From: Rhodospirillales bacterium BBD 1991-14
GTDB lineage: Bacteria > Pseudomonadota > Alphaproteobacteria > Kiloniellales > Kiloniellaceae
Length of the DNA: 64,000 bases
Assembly (NCBI GenBank): GCA_001657395.1
Contig: LYSY01000001.1
Coordinates: 806,001-870,000 of the forward strand
Direction of reading: 5' to 3'
The translations under genes were made by a program, and so were the position numbers. Under the pieces are notes generated by a model. That model was not told the origin of the DNA. It ran no database searches and worked only from the letters and a program-made list of their open reading frames with translations. Positions 54,994 through 63,137 of the stretch are shown piece by piece; position 1 is the stretch's first letter; each line of letters opens with the position of its first letter.

Positions 54994-56049
54994 ATGACGC
55001 AAGGCATCCCCGTACACCGGCAGCAAGCAGCCCTGGCGGCTTCCTGGCCCACTGAGGGGCCGACGGTGGCCGTGCTCCTGCCCTGCTACAACGAGGAAGC
55101 CGCGATCGGCCAGGTGGTCAGGGACTTTCATGAGGCCCTGCCGGCGGCCCGGATCTTCGTCTACGATAACGCTTCCAGCGACAAGACTTCAGAGGTAGCC
55201 CGGGAAGCCGGCGCGACCGTGATCAGTGAGGCTCTGAGGGGCAAAGGCAACGTTGTCCGCCGCATGTTTTCCGATGTTGAGGCGGACATCTACGTGCTTG
55301 CCGATGGCGACGATACCTACGATGCCACCGCAGCGCCGAAGCTGATCGAGCGTCTCTGCCGAGAGCAACTGGATATGGTCAATGCGGCGCGCCGGAACAC
55401 CAGCGAACAGGCGTATCGCCCGGGACACCGGTTCGGTAACCTTCTGTTTACCAAGCTGGTCAGCTCCATCTTCGGCGAGCGTTTCGGCGACATTCTTTCC
55501 GGCTATCGCGTCTTCTCGCGGCGCTTCGTGAAGTCCTTTCCGGCTCTCGCAAAGGGCTTCGAGATCGAGACCGAATTGACGGTTCACGCGCTGGAACTGC
55601 GCATGCCGGTGGCCGAGGTGCCGACGGCCTACAAGGAGCGCCCGGAAGGCTCCGAGAGCAAGCTCAACACTTTCCGGGACGGATTCCGCATTCTCAAGAC
55701 AATCGTCCGCCTTGCGAAGGACGAGCGGCCGCTGGCCTTCTTTTCGGTGGCCGCGGCTCTGCTGAGCGTCTCGGCCATAGGCCTGGCGATCCCTCTGTTC
55801 TTCACCTACTTCGAGACCGGGCTGGTTCCCCGTTTGCCCACGGCAGTCCTGGTCTGCGCACTGATGCTGCTGGCTTCGCTCAGCACCGCCTGCGGCCTGA
55901 TCCTGGATTCCGTATCGCTGGGGCGGCGGGAGATGAAGCGCCTGCACTATCTGCGCCTACCCGCCCCACCGACCATGCCGTTCCCGTGGAGCGCCGAAAA
56001 GGCGGGCTCAGCAGCGGACGGTAAAGATACGGAGCGGTTCAGTGCTTAG
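54994..56049 (+). CDS. Glycosyltransferase family 2 with C-terminal membrane helices
   Basis: The 351-residue protein has the GT-A fold marks VAVLLPCYNEEAAIG, VYDNASSDKTSE, ALRGKGNVVRRMF, the metal-binding DGDDTYD and the SGYRVFSRRFVKSFP acceptor region. It then has two transmembrane helices near residues 250-300 and a short tail. This is the dolichyl/polyprenyl-phosphate glycosyltransferase-like type, which would load a sugar on a lipid carrier that the GT-C protein next to it could use. The pairing is inference from adjacency. Confidence 0.9.
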   Translation: MTQGIPVHRQQAALAASWPTEGPTVAVLLPCYNEEAAIGQVVRDFHEALPAARIFVYDNASSDKTSEVAREAGATVISEALRGKGNVVRRMFSDVEADIYVLADGDDTYDATAAPKLIERLCREQLDMVNAARRNTSEQAYRPGHRFGNLLFTKLVSSIFGERFGDILSGYRVFSRRFVKSFPALAKGFEIETELTVHALELRMPVAEVPTAYKERPEGSESKLNTFRDGFRILKTIVRLAKDERPLAFFSVAAALLSVSAIGLAIPLFFTYFETGLVPRLPTAVLVCALMLLASLSTACGLILDSVSLGRREMKRLHYLRLPAPPTMPFPWSAEKAGSAADGKDTERFSA

Positions 56050-56281
56050 GAGCACAGTCCGGCAGGATCAGCCGCTTCAGCCGGAAACCCCAGATTTTCT
56101 GGCGATTACTTAAAACATTATTTAATTGCCCGAATCATTCACCAGATGTTTATTCAAATATAGGCATTAAGTGTTTGGATTATTTTGATTTTTTGGCTTG
56201 AGACAGCCTTTGTTTTTTACTCTTTCTTAATGCGATGAGCGGATTATTCGCTCGGATATGCGTGCATAGGAGGTCGCAATC

Positions 56282-56488
56282 ATGTTGAACACGATCAAGT
56301 CCTTTCTGAAGGACGATTCCGGCGCCACGGCCATCGAGTATGGCCTGATCGCCGCCCTGGTTTCGGTTGCCGCCATCGCGGCCCTTGGCTCTCTGGGTAA
56401 CTCGCTGCGGGATATCTTCGGCGTTGTGTCCGACGAGCTGGGTGACGCGGCGAACAACGCCTCGGCCGCTCCGGCACCGTCGCCGTAA
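56282..56488 (+). CDS. flp: Flp/Fap-type pilin
   Basis: This 68-residue protein is the major subunit precursor of the tight-adherence (Flp) pilus. It has a short positive leader (MLNTIKSFLKDDSG), the processing motif G-ATAIEYGLI with conserved Glu and Tyr, and a 20-residue hydrophobic helix. CpaA cleaves after the Gly. AGGAGG lies just before the ATG (GGAGGTCGCAATC), a strong site suited to an abundant product. A terminator follows it. Confidence 0.95.
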   Translation: MLNTIKSFLKDDSGATAIEYGLIAALVSVAAIAALGSLGNSLRDIFGVVSDELGDAANNASAAPAPSP

Positions 56489-56534
56489 TGCTTGAACCGG
56501 CGGACCGTTAGGTGCGCCGGGCTCATGCCGACAC

Positions 56535-56577
56535 GATAGGGCCCGGGGCTGCGTCCTCGTGGCCCTATCTGTCTTTT
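56535..56577 (+). terminator. Terminator/attenuator between flp and cpaA
   Basis: GATAGGGCC pairs with GGCCCTATC and the stem extends through CGGGG/CCTCG with one bulge, followed by TGTCTTTT. It probably stops most flp transcripts before cpaA, giving high pilin relative to assembly proteins. Confidence 0.8.
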
Positions 56578-56656
56578 CGGTGTTGCGCACACGGACCTAC
56601 GTGCCAATGGGCACCAGTCCGGATGCACTGTTTGTCGATGAGCGACTGACCAAGTC

Positions 56657-57163
56657 ATGGATTTAAGTCTCGCAACTTCACAGTTTACGGTTCTGGCGTT
56701 TGCCGGCCTTCTGATCATGGCCGCCGCAAGCGACTGCCGTAATCTGACGGTGCCGAACCGCTTCAGCCTGGCGCTGGTGGCGCTCTACCCCTCTTTTGTG
56801 ATCGCCACGGGCGGGTCTGTCGACTGGCTGGGCGGCCTTATCTGTGCGTCAGCCGCCTTTGCTGTCGGCTTCACCCTCTTCGCGCTGCGGCTTTGCGGCG
56901 GCGCAGACGTCAAACTCTTCGCCGCAGTCACCCTCTGGGCCGGGCCGACGCTCATCGTACCGATGCTGATCTACACCACTATCGCCGGCGGCCTGCTCGC
57001 CCTCGCGATGTGGTTCCGGCATCGTCTTCTGCGCGCGGCAACGCCGACGGCCGTCTTTTTCGTCAAAGCCGACCCGGACTTCATCAAGCAGCCGATGCCC
57101 TACGGCGTCGCCATTGCGGCAGGCGGCTTCTACGTCGCCTTTCAGCTGCTAGCGAGGATCTGA
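56657..57163 (+). CDS. cpaA: Type IV prepilin peptidase CpaA (A24 family)
   Basis: The 168-residue inner-membrane aspartic peptidase processes Flp and pseudopilins. Catalytic aspartates are in AAASDCRNLTVPNRF (SDxR) and LCGGADVKLFAAV (GGxD). It has about five transmembrane helices and lacks the N-methylation domain of PilD, as is usual for CpaA/TadV. It follows flp and its terminator and precedes cpaB by 94 bases. Confidence 0.94.
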   Translation: MDLSLATSQFTVLAFAGLLIMAAASDCRNLTVPNRFSLALVALYPSFVIATGGSVDWLGGLICASAAFAVGFTLFALRLCGGADVKLFAAVTLWAGPTLIVPMLIYTTIAGGLLALAMWFRHRLLRAATPTAVFFVKADPDFIKQPMPYGVAIAAGGFYVAFQLLARI

Positions 57164-57257
57164 AGAGATGCCCGCCAACTCCATCTTTGGCGCCCTGACA
57201 GCCGTGGCCTTGCCCCATCGCGCATGCCGCCGAGCCGGCGCCCAGGAGGTCTGACCC

Positions 57258-58142
57258 ATGTCACTCAGAAACGTATTGCTGATCGCCGCCGCTCTGCTGA
57301 TCACGCTCGGCACGACCTTCGTGGCGCGCAGCTGGCTGGCCAACCAGCGCGCCCAGCCCGCCGTCGTCACCGCCCCTGCCCCAGAGCCTGAAGGAATCAA
57401 GGTGCTGGTCGCGAAGACCGACCTGCCGACCGGCGTCTTTATCCAGGAAGAGCAGTTGCGCTGGCAGATTTGGCCGGATGACGACATTCCGGAGAACTAC
57501 TTCACCGAAGAGGAGATCGACCCGTCGGAGCTCTACGGCGCCGTGGTGCGCCGCGGCTTCACCACCGGTGAGCCGATCACGCCCAAGCGCGTCATCCGGC
57601 CGGGCGAGCGTGGTTTCCTCGCGGCCGTCCTGCGCCCCGGTTTCCGGGCCATGGCCATTCGCGTCAACGCCACCTCCGGCGTCAGTGGGCTGGTGTTCCC
57701 CGGCGACCGGATTGACATCATTTTGACACATACCGTCGCGGACTCCTCGGGCGAGGAGGTGATCCAGCGACGCGCGAGTGAAACCGTACTCCGCAACGTG
57801 AGGGTGTTGGCTATCGACCAGTTGGTAGACGATAGCGGGTCCGAGCCGAAGTACGCCAAGAACTTTACCCTCGAGGTTACCCCGAAGCAGACCGAGATGC
57901 TCTCCGTCGTGCGCGAGCTTGGCGCCCTCTCCATCAGCCTGCGCAGCCTGGCCAAGGACGAGGAGGAGCTGGAGCGCCTGGCGGTCCTGAACGAGACCAA
58001 GGAAGAGTCTGATCCTGAGCGCGGCGATACCCACACCTGGGATTCCGAGGTCAGCCGGCTGGTCGGCCTGCGCGGCGACAACGGCAATAAGAAGGTTGTT
58101 AACGTTACACGTGGTAATGAGGTGCAGGAGCTGCGCTTCTAA
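57258..58142 (+). CDS. cpaB: Flp pilus assembly protein CpaB/RcpC
   Basis: The 294-residue periplasmic protein is anchored by an N-terminal helix (LLIAAALLITLGTTFVA). It has an SAF domain (KVLVAKTDLPTGVFIQEEQLRWQIWP, about 48-75) and the RcpC core with GFRAMAIRVNATSGVSGLVFPGDRIDIILTHTV (pieces GVSGLVFPGDRID). It is thought to stabilise the secretin channel. The last 45 residues are charged and variable. CAGGAGG precedes the ATG. Confidence 0.95.
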   Translation: MSLRNVLLIAAALLITLGTTFVARSWLANQRAQPAVVTAPAPEPEGIKVLVAKTDLPTGVFIQEEQLRWQIWPDDDIPENYFTEEEIDPSELYGAVVRRGFTTGEPITPKRVIRPGERGFLAAVLRPGFRAMAIRVNATSGVSGLVFPGDRIDIILTHTVADSSGEEVIQRRASETVLRNVRVLAIDQLVDDSGSEPKYAKNFTLEVTPKQTEMLSVVRELGALSISLRSLAKDEEELERLAVLNETKEESDPERGDTHTWDSEVSRLVGLRGDNGNKKVVNVTRGNEVQELRF

Positions 58143-58154
58143 GTGAGGTCCGTT

Positions 58155-59525
58155 ATGCGGGTGTTTTCAAGGCTTTGGCTGGCTGTCGCCCTGTTGGTCG
58201 CGGCAATGGTCTGGACCGGCCCGGCAAGTGCCGGGCTGCAGGGCCGTGCCGTGCCGACCAATGGCGACCCCATCGTTGTCGAGCTCAGCGAGGGTCAACT
58301 GCTGCGCCTCGACCGAGCAATGTCATCGGTCTTCATCGCCAATCCCGCTATCGCAGACATCAGCGCAAAGTCCGAGCGTCTGCTCTACCTCTTCGGCAAA
58401 GCCGTGGGCACCACGACCCTCTTTGCCCTGGACGCCAACGAAAACATCATTGCCAGCGTCACCGTGGAGGTGAACCACAACCTCTCCCAACTGCGCGCCG
58501 CGCTGAAGGAGCTGGTACCCAGTGGCCGGATCAACGTCAACTCGGTCAGCGGCGCCATCATTCTCTCCGGCAGCGTCGGAACCGCCACCGAATCGGAAGA
58601 CGCCCGCCGGGTCGCCGCCCGCTTCATCGGCGAAGGCGAAGAGATCATCAACCGCCTGGCCGTCACGGCACCAAATCAGGTGAATCTGCGCGTGCGGATT
58701 GCCGAGGTATCGCGCGAGGTCATCAACCAGTTCGGCTTCAATTGGGATATCTTCGTCGAAGGCGACTTCCAGTTCGGCCTGCAGTCCCTGCCGCCGGTAG
58801 CCGGCATCAACACCATCTTCGCCGGCGGTGACATCGGAGATGTATCAATCGACACGCTGATCGACGCCCTCGCAGAAGACAATCTGGTCGCGATCCTGGC
58901 TGAACCCAACTTGACCGCGCTCTCCGGTGAGACCGCGAGTTTTCTGGCCGGCGGCGAGTTCCCCATCCCCGTCTCACAGGACGAAGACACGGTAACCGTT
59001 CTGTTCAAGCAATTCGGCGTCAGCCTTGCTTTCACGCCAACGATCCTGGGCCGCAGCCGCATCTCGATGCGCGTCCGCCCCGAGGTAAGTCAGCTTTCCA
59101 ATGCGGTCCAGATCCTCGCCGGCGGCCTCTCGGTCCCCTCGCTGACGACGCGGCGGGCGGAGACCACGGTCGAGCTTGCCTCCGGGCAAAGCTTTGCGAT
59201 CGCCGGGTTGATCCTCGATAACAGCCGTCAGGAGAACCGCAAGATCCCCGGCCTGGGCGATCTCCCCATCCTTGGTCCGCTGTTTCAGAGCGACCGCTTC
59301 GAGCGCGATGAGACGGAACTGGTGATCATCGTCACGCCCTACATCGTCCAGCCGGTTGACGCGGACGAGTTGAAGACGCCTCTTGATCCTTACCGCGCCC
59401 CGCCGCCGCCCGCCGGCAGCGCCCCCGCCACCGCAGGCGACCAGGGCGGACGCACGGTGCCCTTGGAGGCAAACCAGGCACGACGCCTTGGCGGCGCCCC
59501 CAAGACCGGTTTCATTCTGGACTAG
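58155..59525 (+). CDS. cpaC: Flp pilus secretin CpaC
   Basis: CpaC forms the outer-membrane ring through which the pilus passes. The 456-residue protein has a signal peptide (LWLAVALLVAAMVWTGPASAG), the N-domain (ELSEGQLLRLDRAMSSVFIANPAIAD), a BON-like region (GAIILSGSVG) and the secretin core with ILAEPNLTALSGETASFLAGGEFPIP and ETELVIIVTPYIVQP. The ATG at 58155 has GAGGT five bases upstream and overlaps no gene; a GTG at 58143 is the alternative. A proline/alanine-rich tail follows the core. Confidence 0.95.
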   Translation: MRVFSRLWLAVALLVAAMVWTGPASAGLQGRAVPTNGDPIVVELSEGQLLRLDRAMSSVFIANPAIADISAKSERLLYLFGKAVGTTTLFALDANENIIASVTVEVNHNLSQLRAALKELVPSGRINVNSVSGAIILSGSVGTATESEDARRVAARFIGEGEEIINRLAVTAPNQVNLRVRIAEVSREVINQFGFNWDIFVEGDFQFGLQSLPPVAGINTIFAGGDIGDVSIDTLIDALAEDNLVAILAEPNLTALSGETASFLAGGEFPIPVSQDEDTVTVLFKQFGVSLAFTPTILGRSRISMRVRPEVSQLSNAVQILAGGLSVPSLTTRRAETTVELASGQSFAIAGLILDNSRQENRKIPGLGDLPILGPLFQSDRFERDETELVIIVTPYIVQPVDADELKTPLDPYRAPPPPAGSAPATAGDQGGRTVPLEANQARRLGGAPKTGFILD

Positions 59526-59535
59526 GAGCATGGCG

Positions 59536-60252
59536 ATGACGGGACGCAAACAGATCCGCCTGACAACGGCCCTTGCTCTGTGCCTGCTGGCGACAGGCTG
59601 CGCCGGCGATCCGGAACGCTCGCCGGACGCGCAGGCGGTCGCCGATGCCATCAACGTGGTCTTCCACCATGCCAAGTGGCAGCAGATCCCGGCCTCTCCG
59701 GCGAACCAGGCCGATGCAATCCTGTTCCAGCAGTCGGTCTTCTTCACCGGCAACTCCGCGCTGCTTGACGAGGATGCTCAACAGGCGATCGATGCCCTTC
59801 TCTGGGAATCCGAACCCGACCCCGGCACCGTCGTCTCGCTCTCGGCGGGCAGCGGTGATGCCCCACGGTACGACCGCCTGACACTGCAGCGCCTGGAAGC
59901 CGTGCGCGTTGCGCTGGCCGACCGCGGGTACGAAGCCGTGCTGGGAGATGCGCCTGCCGTCCCTGCACCAGGATCGCAGAGCAACGAAGTGCGTATGAGC
60001 CTGACCAAGTTCATGCCCATCCTGCCGGACTGTGACCAGCCCCAACCGCTGGAACCCGACCGGCCGGCGTTTGACACGGCTTTCGGCTGCTCCAATGCTC
60101 ACAACCTGGGCGTTATGGTCGCCAACCCTGGCGATCTAGAGCGCGGGCGCACACTGGAGCCCGCGGACGGCGAGTTCGCGGCCAGTTCGGTGCGGCGTTA
60201 TCGCCTCGGTGAGATTGAGCCCCTCAAGGCAGAGGACTCCAAATCTCAATGA
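59536..60252 (+). CDS. cpaD: Flp pilus assembly lipoprotein CpaD
   Basis: The 238-residue protein has a signal with lipobox LLATGC and the CpaD features: VFFTGNSALLDEDAQQAID (OmpA-like start), RYDRLTLQRLEAVRVALADRGYEAV, PDCDQP and GCSNAHNLGVMVANPGDLERGR. It aids the secretin and is an outer-membrane lipoprotein. I prefer the ATG at 59536, seven bases after AGGAG, over the ATG at 59530. Its end overlaps cpaE by four bases. Confidence 0.9.
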   Translation: MTGRKQIRLTTALALCLLATGCAGDPERSPDAQAVADAINVVFHHAKWQQIPASPANQADAILFQQSVFFTGNSALLDEDAQQAIDALLWESEPDPGTVVSLSAGSGDAPRYDRLTLQRLEAVRVALADRGYEAVLGDAPAVPAPGSQSNEVRMSLTKFMPILPDCDQPQPLEPDRPAFDTAFGCSNAHNLGVMVANPGDLERGRTLEPADGEFAASSVRRYRLGEIEPLKAEDSKSQ

Positions 60253-61493
60253 GCGTGGCTGAACGAATCCTGGAGCACAAGCCGTCCGATGCGACAGCCG
60301 CCGAATGCGTCGCCTTCGTGGGGGATAATCAGACCCACTCCGTCGTAGACTCGGTTCTGCGGGAGTACTTCGCCGAGCCTTTGTTGAAGGATGGCGGCCC
60401 CAATCAGGCGATCGAGTTCCTGAGCTCCACGGTTCCGCCGAGCGTCATCATCGTCGATGTTTCCGAGGCAACGTCGCCTCAGACGGCCATGATGTCGCTG
60501 CGCGCGGCAATCCCAGAGACAACGAAAATCATCGGCATCGGAACCGTCAACGACATCTCGGTCTATCGCGAGATTGTCGATTCCGGCGCGACCGACTACC
60601 TGGTGAAGCCGGTCACGGAAAAGGCCCTGGCATCGGCGCTCAACCGGACCGAGGAGTCGCACGAGCCCACCGTGCCCGAGGTGACGCCGGAAGAAAAGGC
60701 GCGGATCGCCGTCATCGGATCGCGCGGCGGCGTCGGTTCCAGCACGCTCGCCGTCAACCTGGCGTGGATCCTGAGCGAGGAGCGCAAACACAAGACCGCC
60801 CTGATCGACCTCGATCTCGAGTTCGGAACGATTGCATTGTCCCTGGACCTGGAGCCCACGCGCGGCCTGCGCGAAGCCCTGGAGAATCCTGCGCGCGTCG
60901 ACGGTCTGTTCATCTCGAGCGCCACCGCCAAGCTCACCGAGAAGCTCTCGGTCATGGCTACGGAAGAGAATCTGACCGCGGAGATCAAGTACAACCCCAA
61001 TGCCGTCGATGCCCTCTTCGAAGCCTTGGGCCGCACCAACGACGCCATCGTCATCGACGTGCCCCGCTCGGCCTATGCTGTGCGCCGTCGGATCTTCGAG
61101 ACGGCGACCGAGGTCATGCTGGTCACGGAGCTCAACCTCTGCGGCCTGCGCGACTCGCTTCGGATCCTCGCTGGCATCAAAGAGGTTGCGCCGGACACCA
61201 AGGTCCGTGTCATCGCCAACCGCTCCGCGGGTCCGAAGCAGGCAATGCAGCTGAAGGACTTCCAGCGGGCACTGGACCACAAGGTGGACCTGCTGCTGCC
61301 GGATGAGCCCAAGGTCTTCAATGCGGCTGCAAACACCGGAAAACCGCTGGCTCAGTCGCATGCGAAGGCCAAAGTCAGCAAGGTCATCCGCAAGCTCGCC
61401 GGTGAGATCAAGCTGCCCGAGCCAAAGCAGCCGAAGGCCCAGAAAGGCGCCAAGAAAAAACAGGGATTTGGCGGATTTTTCCGCAGGAGCTAG
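60249..61493 (+). CDS. cpaE: Flp pilus localisation ATPase CpaE
   Basis: The 414-residue protein has an N-terminal receiver-like domain (about 15-130, PPSVIIVDVSE, SGATDYLVKPV) and a MinD/ParA-like ATPase. Its deviant Walker A reads GSRGGVGSST (157-166), without the usual lysines of KGGVGKT, so nucleotide use may be atypical, as in other CpaE proteins. LIDLDLEFGTIALSLDLEP and VIDVPRSAYAVRRRIFETA follow. A basic Lys-rich C-terminus (KGAKKKQGFGGFFRRS) may touch membrane. It places the pilus machinery at the cell pole in relatives. Confidence 0.94.
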   Translation: MSVAERILEHKPSDATAAECVAFVGDNQTHSVVDSVLREYFAEPLLKDGGPNQAIEFLSSTVPPSVIIVDVSEATSPQTAMMSLRAAIPETTKIIGIGTVNDISVYREIVDSGATDYLVKPVTEKALASALNRTEESHEPTVPEVTPEEKARIAVIGSRGGVGSSTLAVNLAWILSEERKHKTALIDLDLEFGTIALSLDLEPTRGLREALENPARVDGLFISSATAKLTEKLSVMATEENLTAEIKYNPNAVDALFEALGRTNDAIVIDVPRSAYAVRRRIFETATEVMLVTELNLCGLRDSLRILAGIKEVAPDTKVRVIANRSAGPKQAMQLKDFQRALDHKVDLLLPDEPKVFNAAANTGKPLAQSHAKAKVSKVIRKLAGEIKLPEPKQPKAQKGAKKKQGFGGFFRRS

Positions 61494-61499
61494 CAGACC

Positions 61500-63137
61500 G
61501 TGACGGGGGTGGCAGACAGCGATCAGACAGGCAAGCCCGGCGCGGAGGAAATCGAGGACGCCAACCTCGATGCTGTCCGCCGCCAGTTGCAGCCTGCCGT
61601 CCTCGGCCTCTTCGGAGATGACGACATCTCGATGATCCCGCGGCCTGAGCTGGCGCTGCGGATCGGCAACCTCCTCACCAACGAAGTCGAGCGCAGCGGC
61701 ACCAAGCTGACGCTCCTGCAAAGACGCAAGCTGGTCACCGGCCTGATCGACTGGCTTCTGCAGTGCGAGGCCTTGCAGCCGGAGGAACGCCAGGAAATCA
61801 TCGGCACGATTCCCGAGGCCCAGTCCGGAGCCGTGACGCCCCCCGAAGGTCACCCCAAGGACAAGGCGACGACACACACGCCGACCATCGAAGCCGCCAG
61901 GAACAAGGTTCATCCGATGGTCATGGACCGGCTCGACGTTTCGGCCGCCTCCCAGTTGCCGCGCGACGATCTCACGCGCCAGATTGGCGAGATCGTGCGT
62001 GAGATCACAATTGACGAGAAGCTGAACCTCAACGCCCCAGAACAGCAGTCGATCGTCGACCTGATGCTCGACGACATGCTGGGTCTCGGTCCGCTCGAGC
62101 CCTTGCTGGCCGACGAGAGCGTCACCGACATCATGGTGAATGGCCCATACCAGATTTACGTGGAGCGGCGCGGCAAGCTGGAGCTCTCGGGCGTGCGCTT
62201 CCAGAACGACGAGCATGTTCTGAACATCGCGCGCAGGATCGTGTCGCAAATCGGCCGGCGCGTCGACGAAACAACGCCTCTGGTCGACGCCCGCCTTCTC
62301 GATGGCAGCCGTGTCAACATCATCATTCCCCCCTTGGCCATCGATGGACCCTCGATCTCGATCCGTAAGTTTTCCAAGAAGGGCATCACTCTGGACGTGA
62401 TGCAGAACCAGAAGAACATCTCACCGGCCATGGGAACGGTCTTGAAGATCGCGTCGCGCAGCCAGCTCAACATCCTGATCTCCGGCGGTACGGGTTCCGG
62501 TAAGACAACGCTGCTCAACGCGATGTCCCAGATGATCGACCCCGGTGAGCGCATCGTCACCATCGAGGACGCGGCCGAGTTGCAGCTTCAGCAGCCCCAT
62601 GTGGTGCGCCTGGAAACACGGCCGCCCAACCTGGAGGGCAGCGGCGAGATCACCATGCGCGACCTCGTCAAGAACGCTCTGCGTATGCGGCCCGACCGCA
62701 TCATCCTGGGCGAGGTGCGCGGCTCCGAAGCCGTCGACATGCTGCAGGCCATGAACACGGGCCATGACGGCTCTCTGGGTACGATCCACGCCAACCGCCC
62801 CCGCGAGGCCCTGACGCGTCTGGAGAACATGATCGGCATGGCCGGCATCAATCTGCCGGCCCGCGCCGTCCGGACACAGATCGCCTCGGCCCTCGATATG
62901 ATTGTTCAGGTTTCGCGCATGCGCGACGGCATGCGCCGCATCACCCATGTCGAGGAAATCGTCGGCATGGAAGGTGAGATCATCACAACCCAGACGCTTT
63001 TCACCTACGAGTTCGAGGGCGAAGGCAAGGACGGCTTGCTTCTGGGCAGCTTCAAGTCTTCCGGACTGCGCCCCCACTTCACCCCCCGCGCCGCCTACTT
63101 CGGCCTCGACAAGCCGTTGATGGAGGTCATGGGATGA
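61500..63137 (+). CDS. cpaF: Flp pilus secretion ATPase CpaF/TadA with duplicated N-terminal domain
   Basis: This 545-residue hexameric ATPase powers pilus assembly. Walker [12 protein letters not shown] is at 329-339, then the Asp box [10 protein letters not shown], Walker [16 protein letters not shown] and the His box [15 protein letters not shown]. Unusually two related helical N-domains precede it, about 23-90 and 130-196, each with the pattern A-xR, P, PRxxL, IG and VxxLxxxxL. Typical CpaF has one and is about 450-500 residues. The start is GTG at 61500, ten bases after GGAG. It overlaps tadB by four bases. Confidence 0.94.
   Translation: MTGVADSDQTGKPGAEEIEDANLDAVRRQLQPAVLGLFGDDDISMIPRPELALRIGNLLTNEVERSGTKLTLLQRRKLVTGLIDWLLQCEALQPEERQEIIGTIPEAQSGAVTPPEGHPKDKATTHTPTIEAARNKVHPMVMDRLDVSAASQLPRDDLTRQIGEIVREITIDEKLNLNAPEQQSIVDLMLDDMLGLGPLEPLLADESVTDIMVNGPYQIYVERRGKLELSGVRFQNDEHVLNIARRIVSQIGRRVDETTPLVDARLLDGSRVNIIIPPLAIDGPSISIRKFSKKGITLDVMQNQKNISPAMGTVLKIASRSQLNILISGGTGSGKTTLLNAMSQMIDPGERIVTIEDAAELQLQQPHVVRLETRPPNLEGSGEITMRDLVKNALRMRPDRIILGEVRGSEAVDMLQAMNTGHDGSLGTIHANRPREALTRLENMIGMAGINLPARAVRTQIASALDMIVQVSRMRDGMRRITHVEEIVGMEGEIITTQTLFTYEFEGEGKDGLLLGSFKSSGLRPHFTPRAAYFGLDKPLMEVMG

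Noticed and set aside
56110-56125. TTAA...TTAA pair upstream of flp as a CtrA box
   Set aside because: TTAA to TTAA spacing is 8, not 7; with N7 the second half is TTTA. It sits in very AT-rich DNA 158 bases from the ATG, so chance is likely.
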